A DNA stretch of 11,145 nucleotides from Asterionellopsis glacialis (lineage: Eukaryota; Bacillariophyta; Plagiogrammaphyceae; Rhaphoneidales; Asterionellopsidaceae): NCBI GenBank assembly GCA_014885115.2, contig WKLE02005724.1, positions 1 through 11,145 of the forward strand. Direction: 5' to 3'. The notes beneath the pieces were generated by a model, which was given only the letters and a program-made list of their open reading frames with translations, searched no databases and was not told where the DNA came from. Position 1 is the stretch's first letter. Each line of letters begins with the position of its first letter. The position numbers and the translations under genes are program-made. Positions 7,368 to 11,145 of the stretch are shown piece after piece.

Positions 7368-8642
7368 ATGTCGCAACTTTGTTCCGTCAAATACAATCGG
7401 CAACTTCGCAGCTCGGGCGATACTGCTACTTTTGATGCCTACAACAGTCTTGCATCAAGATATCCCGAGAAATTTCCAACGGAAGAATATTGGACTAACG
7501 GAACAACGACTCTACTTCATCTAAAAATGACAGCCGCTTCAGCAGAATCAGCTAGCCCACTTTTAGTTGCTGCATCGTCTTCTATTCCGAAGCAACAAGT
7601 AGCATTGAACACTAAAAAAGTTGCAAATTCAATCAACAATGACAGCAGTCACGTAATTCGGAATTCCCTCCTTGCGGGAAGCGTTGCTGGCATCACATCG
7701 ACTGCATTGTGTCATCCCTTTGATGTGATTCGCACTAAAGTGCAATCGTTTGCTCTAGAATCCGCCGCATCAACGTCAACTACAGCTTCCAATAGCTCTG
7801 CAGTGTCGTATCGGGCAAGTCTTTATCATCATTCACCTGTGTCCTCGTTCATGCACACGTTTGAAAATGGAGGATGGCGTGCTCTCTACACGGGTCTCTC
7901 AGTTCCGTTGGCTGCCCAAGCAGTCTACAAGGCAACTGTCTTTTGTGTGAACAACGTCTGTTCTGGGGCATTGAAAGAGTGGAAAACACAAGAGCAAAGA
8001 AAAATTGGAATTTTTCAACCATACCAATTATCGATAGCTGATAAGTTTTTTTGCGGAGCGATGGGTGGTGCCTTGAATGCATTTTTCTTTGTAACACCGG
8101 TAGAATATATACGTAATCAGCTAATCATTCGTGACACACAATTAGCTTCGATGGGATCAAAATCGAATGCAGCTAATGCGATGAGTCCTATGGATGTTAT
8201 TCGAAAGACATGGCATGGTGAACAGGGCATAAAAGGTTTGTGGCGAGGAGCAGGTGTTACGGTGGCAAGAGATTCCATGGGTTGTGGTTGTTTTTTTGTA
8301 GCATTTGCACAGATTCAGAAATTGCTAAAGGACAATGATACAGCGAAACCTTCGCTAGCTACAACGGTTGTTTCTGGAGCAGGGGCGGGATTGGCATTTT
8401 GGTGTGTTGCACTACCACTTGATACGCTGAAAACCTTGGTGCAAAATGGTGCATCCCCGACAGCTACAGGTGCATTTGAAGAAATGGTACAAAAGTCGAA
8501 TCATGACGCAATCCGTGTTGTGAAGCAATTATGCAAGGGTTGGCAAGTTGCGTTAGGTCGAGGACTTCCCGCGGCTGCTGTAACTCTTTCTACATATGAT
8601 TATTGTTACCGTCAGTTGGAAAAGAGTGATGTTGTGAGTTAA
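7368..8642 (+). CDS. Mitochondrial carrier (SLC25) family protein, carnitine/ornithine-like group (424 aa)
   Basis: Integral inner-membrane transporter built from three repeats of two membrane helices each. The signatures are PFDVIRTK at 117-124, PVEYIRNQ at 244-251 and PLDTLKTL at 350-357, each opening a repeat after a Gly/Ala-rich helix. Between them lie the matching second-helix motifs ALYTGLSVPL (172-181), GLWRGAGVTVARDSMG (290-305) and GRGLPAAAVTLSTYD (397-411). RD....G..F in repeat two, and W.....P.D..K with a Pro-Ala motif in repeat three, resemble the acylcarnitine/ornithine/basic amino-acid carriers, but the substrate cannot be assigned. The first ATG is 7368; the frame opens at a TAA at 7287-7289 without an earlier ATG. 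The N-terminal extension of about 95 residues, and Ser/Thr-rich loops (about 130-150), make the protein longer than the usual 300. An internal ATG at 7527 would give a 371-residue form. One exon; the stop is TAA. Confidence 0.93.
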   Translation: MSQLCSVKYNRQLRSSGDTATFDAYNSLASRYPEKFPTEEYWTNGTTTLLHLKMTAASAESASPLLVAASSSIPKQQVALNTKKVANSINNDSSHVIRNSLLAGSVAGITSTALCHPFDVIRTKVQSFALESAASTSTTASNSSAVSYRASLYHHSPVSSFMHTFENGGWRALYTGLSVPLAAQAVYKATVFCVNNVCSGALKEWKTQEQRKIGIFQPYQLSIADKFFCGAMGGALNAFFFVTPVEYIRNQLIIRDTQLASMGSKSNAANAMSPMDVIRKTWHGEQGIKGLWRGAGVTVARDSMGCGCFFVAFAQIQKLLKDNDTAKPSLATTVVSGAGAGLAFWCVALPLDTLKTLVQNGASPTATGAFEEMVQKSNHDAIRVVKQLCKGWQVALGRGLPAAAVTLSTYDYCYRQLEKSDVVS

Positions 8643-8897
8643 AAAAGAATGTTTCATACATGTGTGTGGGGATACATAATGAATTCCCTTTTTGTAATCT
8701 AGAGTACATTATTATTTTTTTTCTTAGTATTATTTAGAGCTTCCTTTTTATTAGTAAGAGCTTCTTCTATTTTCGAGTGGAAAGAGTAAGTAGTCCTAGC
8801 CAAACCACTTTTAGTCTACATCATGAGCAGATTTTGTGAGAAACAAATGTCTTATGAACCTTGGCGTGAAGTTTGTCCCAGGTACACTAGATTGAAA

Positions 8898-8909
8898 CTC
8901 TCTAGAGAG
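8898..8909. repeat. Perfect 12-base palindrome
   Basis: CTCTCTAGAGAG is its own reverse complement. It lies in the spacer downstream of the carrier gene. It could be a protein-binding site or chance. Confidence 0.5.
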
Positions 8910-8950
8910 AGCTTGAAATAGGTATCACATTATCTACTTTTACGTCGTAT

Positions 8951-8990
8951 CGTCATAACCTGGTACCAGTGCTGTCTGTACCCGGGGCAC
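8951..8990. repeat. GTACC repeat units with central GGTACC
   Basis: ACCTGGTAC at 8958-8966 overlaps the palindrome CTGGTACCAG (8960-8969), followed by GTACCCGGGG at 8978-8987. Same motif family as at 49-101, 6315-6356 and 9201-9249. Confidence 0.55.
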
Positions 8991-9028
8991 AACATGATGG
9001 TAAGAAGAGGTAACTGGTAAAGGTACAC

Positions 9029-9049
9029 ATATTACTATTGCAGTAATAT
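9029..9049. repeat. Hairpin, 8-bp stem and 5-base loop
   Basis: ATATTACT at 9029-9036 pairs with AGTAATAT at 9042-9049 around ATTGC. It is AT-rich and in a non-coding spacer. Function unknown. Confidence 0.45.
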
Positions 9050-9168
9050 ATTCGTTTTTACTGTAAATGAAATAGATGACACTTTCGAACCAAAAAAATG
9101 GCGCTGTACCGTCAATGTCATACCATTTTGTACATGAGACCTATTTTCTATTAGTGTACAGGTATTAA

Positions 9169-9249
9169 TACCAGGTAAATAGCTACCTACCGCCATACCC
9201 TACCTGGTACACAAGGTACCTTAGGTACCTAGCTAGTAGTACCAGGTAC
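9169..9249. repeat. Nested palindrome cluster of the TACCAGGTAC family
   Basis: TACCAGGTA at 9169-9177 is followed by TACCTGGTAC at 9201-9210, whose exact reverse complement is at 9239-9248. The 28-base loop between these arms itself contains AAGGTACCTT (9213-9222) and TAGGTACCTA (9222-9231), both perfect palindromes. This is the densest cluster of the motif in the window. Confidence 0.65.
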
Positions 9250-9552
9250 ACCAATCGCTTCCAAAAATGATTGGGCAAGATGTGTCTTGCGTCTTGTGGC
9301 TGATGAACACACAGATATTTCAAGCAATAGGCACGTAAATCATGTGGGTTAACCACATTTGCAACACAGCATCCGAAGCAAAGCTCCAAAGCCCAGTTTG
9401 CAAACCCAAATCCGTAACACAACACACACACTACGGGACAGACATTACCTCTGTAGCGACTTTCATCGGCCCAACTCAAAATTAGCGGTTCCATAACTTT
9501 GCATTTTCATTTTCCTTCGACACAAGTTATAAATATCATTGCAGAACATCGC

Positions 9553-10557
9553 ATGCGTGGTTCAATTCGTCACGTTGCCGCAGTCGCTGTTTTATTCCAT
9601 CGATCCGCCGCTCCTGTTTCCACTTTCGCTTCGGCCGCATTTACCAACCACAAGAGCAGTACTACTAGTGCTAGTAATAATAATAATTCGCGGAACATGA
9701 CATGTTTATCGACTGACAGGTATGTCCTACACCGTATGGATTCCTTAGAATCAACTCAAGATGAAACTCGTCGGCTTTTGAGAGAGCAGCATGAGAGTCA
9801 ACAGGAAGGCAATAGGAACAATAAGCAGCAAGTTTTAGCTGTTACATGCGACGAACAAACGAAAGGACGTGGAACATCTGGTCGGCAATGGATTGGCACA
9901 AAAGGAAATGTGTTCTTAACAGTAGCGATTCCTGCACAGAAAATCCCAGTCATTCTTACACTTTTGCCTTTGAAGGTTGGGACCATTGTCGCTAAAATAA
10001 TATCGAAATTATTGGTAGATTGCGAGGTATCATCACAATCGAAAGTCACTGTGAAGTGGCCTAATGATGTGTTGATTAATCAACGCAAAGTTGCGGGTGT
10101 GTTAATCGAATCAGAATTGCTAGACGGCGAACCGTGGTTTTTAGTTGGAATTGGTGTCAATTTAGTTCATGCCCCTGACGTCCCCACAACGGGTCCCAAT
10201 CGAGGACGACCGTCCACGTCTGTTCAAAATATATGCCATCAAAGAACGGGTGGAGACATTAGTAGAGAAAATGAAAGCAATAAGTCAATAGGGGGGGGGG
10301 TGGATGCTGCAGCTGTAGCTACTGAAATTACTGCGGAATTAGTAGATTTTGTGCACCAAGATCTTCCGAAAGATGTCTTGTCTCGAGAGGTTGTCACGGG
10401 TTGGAAAGAATGGGCAGAATTTGGCAAACAGCAAGTTTTACGTGATGTGGAGGGCAATGAAATTGTTGTTCCAATAGGAATTGAGCATGACGGCCAGTTG
10501 CGTGTACGGGGACAAGATGGACGAGAGCGATTATTAGTTGCAGACTATTTGCTATAA
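9553..10557 (+). CDS. Biotin-protein ligase (holocarboxylase synthetase), probably plastid-targeted (334 aa)
   Basis: Activates biotin with ATP to biotinyl-AMP and transfers it to a lysine of carboxylases. Family motifs appear in order: ESTQDE at 66-71, biotinyl-AMP loop TKGRGTSGRQW at 103-113, KWPND at 168-172, KVAGVLIE at 179-186 (catalytic-type Lys 179) and GIGVN at 199-203, with a C-terminal SH3-like segment from about 290. No helix-turn-helix repressor domain is present, so it is the enzyme-only form. The first ATG is 9553; the frame is open 18 codons upstream without an ATG. Residues 1-30 contain a hydrophobic core (AAVAVLF) ending FASAA|F, then a Ser/Thr/Asn-rich stretch, as in diatom plastid presequences. 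A second ATG at 9697 (Met 49) sits just before the catalytic domain. A Ser/Asn/Gly-rich insertion (about 211-250) includes a 10-G tract. Likely substrates are plastid acetyl-CoA carboxylase and, if a shorter form exists, other carboxylases. One exon. Confidence 0.93.
   Translation: MRGSIRHVAAVAVLFHRSAAPVSTFASAAFTNHKSSTTSASNNNNSRNMTCLSTDRYVLHRMDSLESTQDETRRLLREQHESQQEGNRNNKQQVLAVTCDEQTKGRGTSGRQWIGTKGNVFLTVAIPAQKIPVILTLLPLKVGTIVAKIISKLLVDCEVSSQSKVTVKWPNDVLINQRKVAGVLIESELLDGEPWFLVGIGVNLVHAPDVPTTGPNRGRPSTSVQNICHQRTGGDISRENESNKSIGGGVDAAAVATEITAELVDFVHQDLPKDVLSREVVTGWKEWAEFGKQQVLRDVEGNEIVVPIGIEHDGQLRVRGQDGRERLLVADYLL
10291..10300 (+). repeat. Run of ten G inside the biotin-ligase coding region
   Basis: The run encodes Gly-Gly-Gly and the G of the following Val codon, in a Ser/Asn/Gly-rich insertion of the enzyme. 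With ten G the conserved C-terminal part stays in frame, so the length shown is consistent with function. A change of one base would frameshift the last 80-odd residues. Confidence 0.85.
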
Positions 10558-11145
10558 AAAATGGTTCCATCTTTATCGGCTTTCTCTTATTCAAAAAGCA
10601 GTTGTTTCTCTTATCCACAAAATATAACTAGGGTTTTTTCAACATTTCTTTTTGGTCGAATTTCTTCTAGCATCTTTGGAGTAGAATAGATTGAAGCAAT
10701 GATAAACAGTTACAATCTTGGTAGCTGATATGGAGTTAGTCAGCCATAGTATGTTCTTTGTTGACAACTAATTACATCCAACTCCTGGGAGGTAAAAAAG
10801 GTTTGACTATATGCTGTTTTATCATGCTTGATTTTTTTAGATCATCATTTTATAGTATCAGTATGATAAACAACTTTCAATTTGCTTTCCAAGACTTTTG
10901 CATTTTGCAGCTTCCTTCACTTGATGAATCTCTTCAGAATTACAAGCCAGAACGTCGCTCCGAAATCCACTCTTGCGGAGGTCCAAAACAATCAGCTCCA
11001 CAAGAAAAAAAATCAGAAAAAAGAATCAAGTTTTTTTTTCTGGCGCGACAACTATCTGGATCCATTAATTGGCGTTATAAAAGTAGTCTTTGTTTTTTTG
11101 CTACGACTTCTCTCTCCATAAAATTTGTCTTTGGTTTCTATCTAT
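10558..11145. other. Downstream non-coding region; no convincing gene
   Basis: AT-rich sequence with many A and T runs follows the biotin-ligase stop. A frame at 10882-11121 (+) has no ATG start and is dominated by Lys and Phe runs from homopolymers, so I do not call it. The end of the window may be the promoter of the next gene. Confidence 0.6.
11076..11082 (+). promoter_or_regulatory. Possible TATA box of a gene beyond the window
   Basis: TATAAAA is followed by a pyrimidine-rich stretch with CTTCTCTCTCC, which would suit a transcription start 30-45 bases later. No start codon is visible before the window ends. Confidence 0.25.

Larger units (their letters stand above)
8643..9552. other. 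Intergenic region between carrier and biotin ligase, with palindromic repeats
   Basis: The first 200 bases are T-rich and suit a 3' UTR. The rest holds a perfect 12-base palindrome (8898-8909), GTACC-type repeats (8878-8885, 8951-8990, 9169-9249) and a hairpin (9029-9049). The final 58 bases before the biotin-ligase ATG are presumably its 5' UTR. An ATG frame on the minus strand at 9183-9494 (103 codons, Cys-rich) is not supported by any recognisable domain and ends inside the repeat cluster. Confidence 0.6.

Noticed and set aside
9499..9552. 18-codon upstream extension of the biotin-ligase frame
   Set aside because: It has no ATG before 9553, and the presequence begins sensibly at 9553.
10882..11121. 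79-codon frame at the end of the window
   Set aside because: No ATG start; content comes from A and T homopolymers.
1..11145. tRNA, rRNA, CRISPR array, viral or defence genes
   Set aside because: I looked for T-loop-like GGTTCGAATCC sequences, regularly spaced repeats and typical phage or transposase proteins on both strands and found none. A tRNAscan or Infernal run could still reveal a weak RNA.

Overview
The window looks like nuclear DNA of a photosynthetic stramenopile, most likely a diatom. Two of its proteins begin with a hydrophobic leader followed by an Ala|Phe junction and a Ser/Thr/Lys-rich stretch, the bipartite plastid presequence typical of diatoms. The one interrupted gene has three short GT-AG introns. 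A eukaryotic mitochondrial carrier sits beside a bacterial-type aminoacyl-tRNA synthetase, and intergenic DNA is AT-leaning and rich in small repeats. The species cannot be named from the sequence alone.

Layout: 1-1482 is intergenic, with small inverted and direct repeats and a possible MITE-like foldback element. A one-exon gene at 1483-1722 (+) encodes a 79-residue, very acidic, unrecognised protein with a central Cys-Cys motif. After an 811-base tail-to-tail spacer, a four-exon gene at 6112-2534 (-) encodes a plastid-type isoleucyl-tRNA synthetase (1048 residues after splicing). A 1.25 kb head-to-head spacer (6113-7367) follows, with short GTACC-type repeats and a TGACGTCA palindrome. Next come a mitochondrial carrier (SLC25) protein at 7368-8642 (+), a 0.9 kb repeat-bearing spacer, a biotin-protein ligase at 9553-10557 (+), and about 590 bases with no convincing gene.

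The genes do not form an operon or an evident pathway cluster. Three are organelle-related housekeeping functions: charging tRNA-Ile in the plastid (possibly also the mitochondrion), solute exchange across the mitochondrial inner membrane, and biotinylation of carboxylases, probably including plastid acetyl-CoA carboxylase. I see no RNA gene, CRISPR array, intact transposon, virus or defence system, and nothing that amounts to a new biological system. The observations most worth following are the alternative-start possibilities of the two plastid-targeted enzymes, the G10 tract inside the biotin ligase gene, the small Cys-Cys acidic protein, and a dispersed TACCAGGTAC-type motif confined to non-coding DNA.
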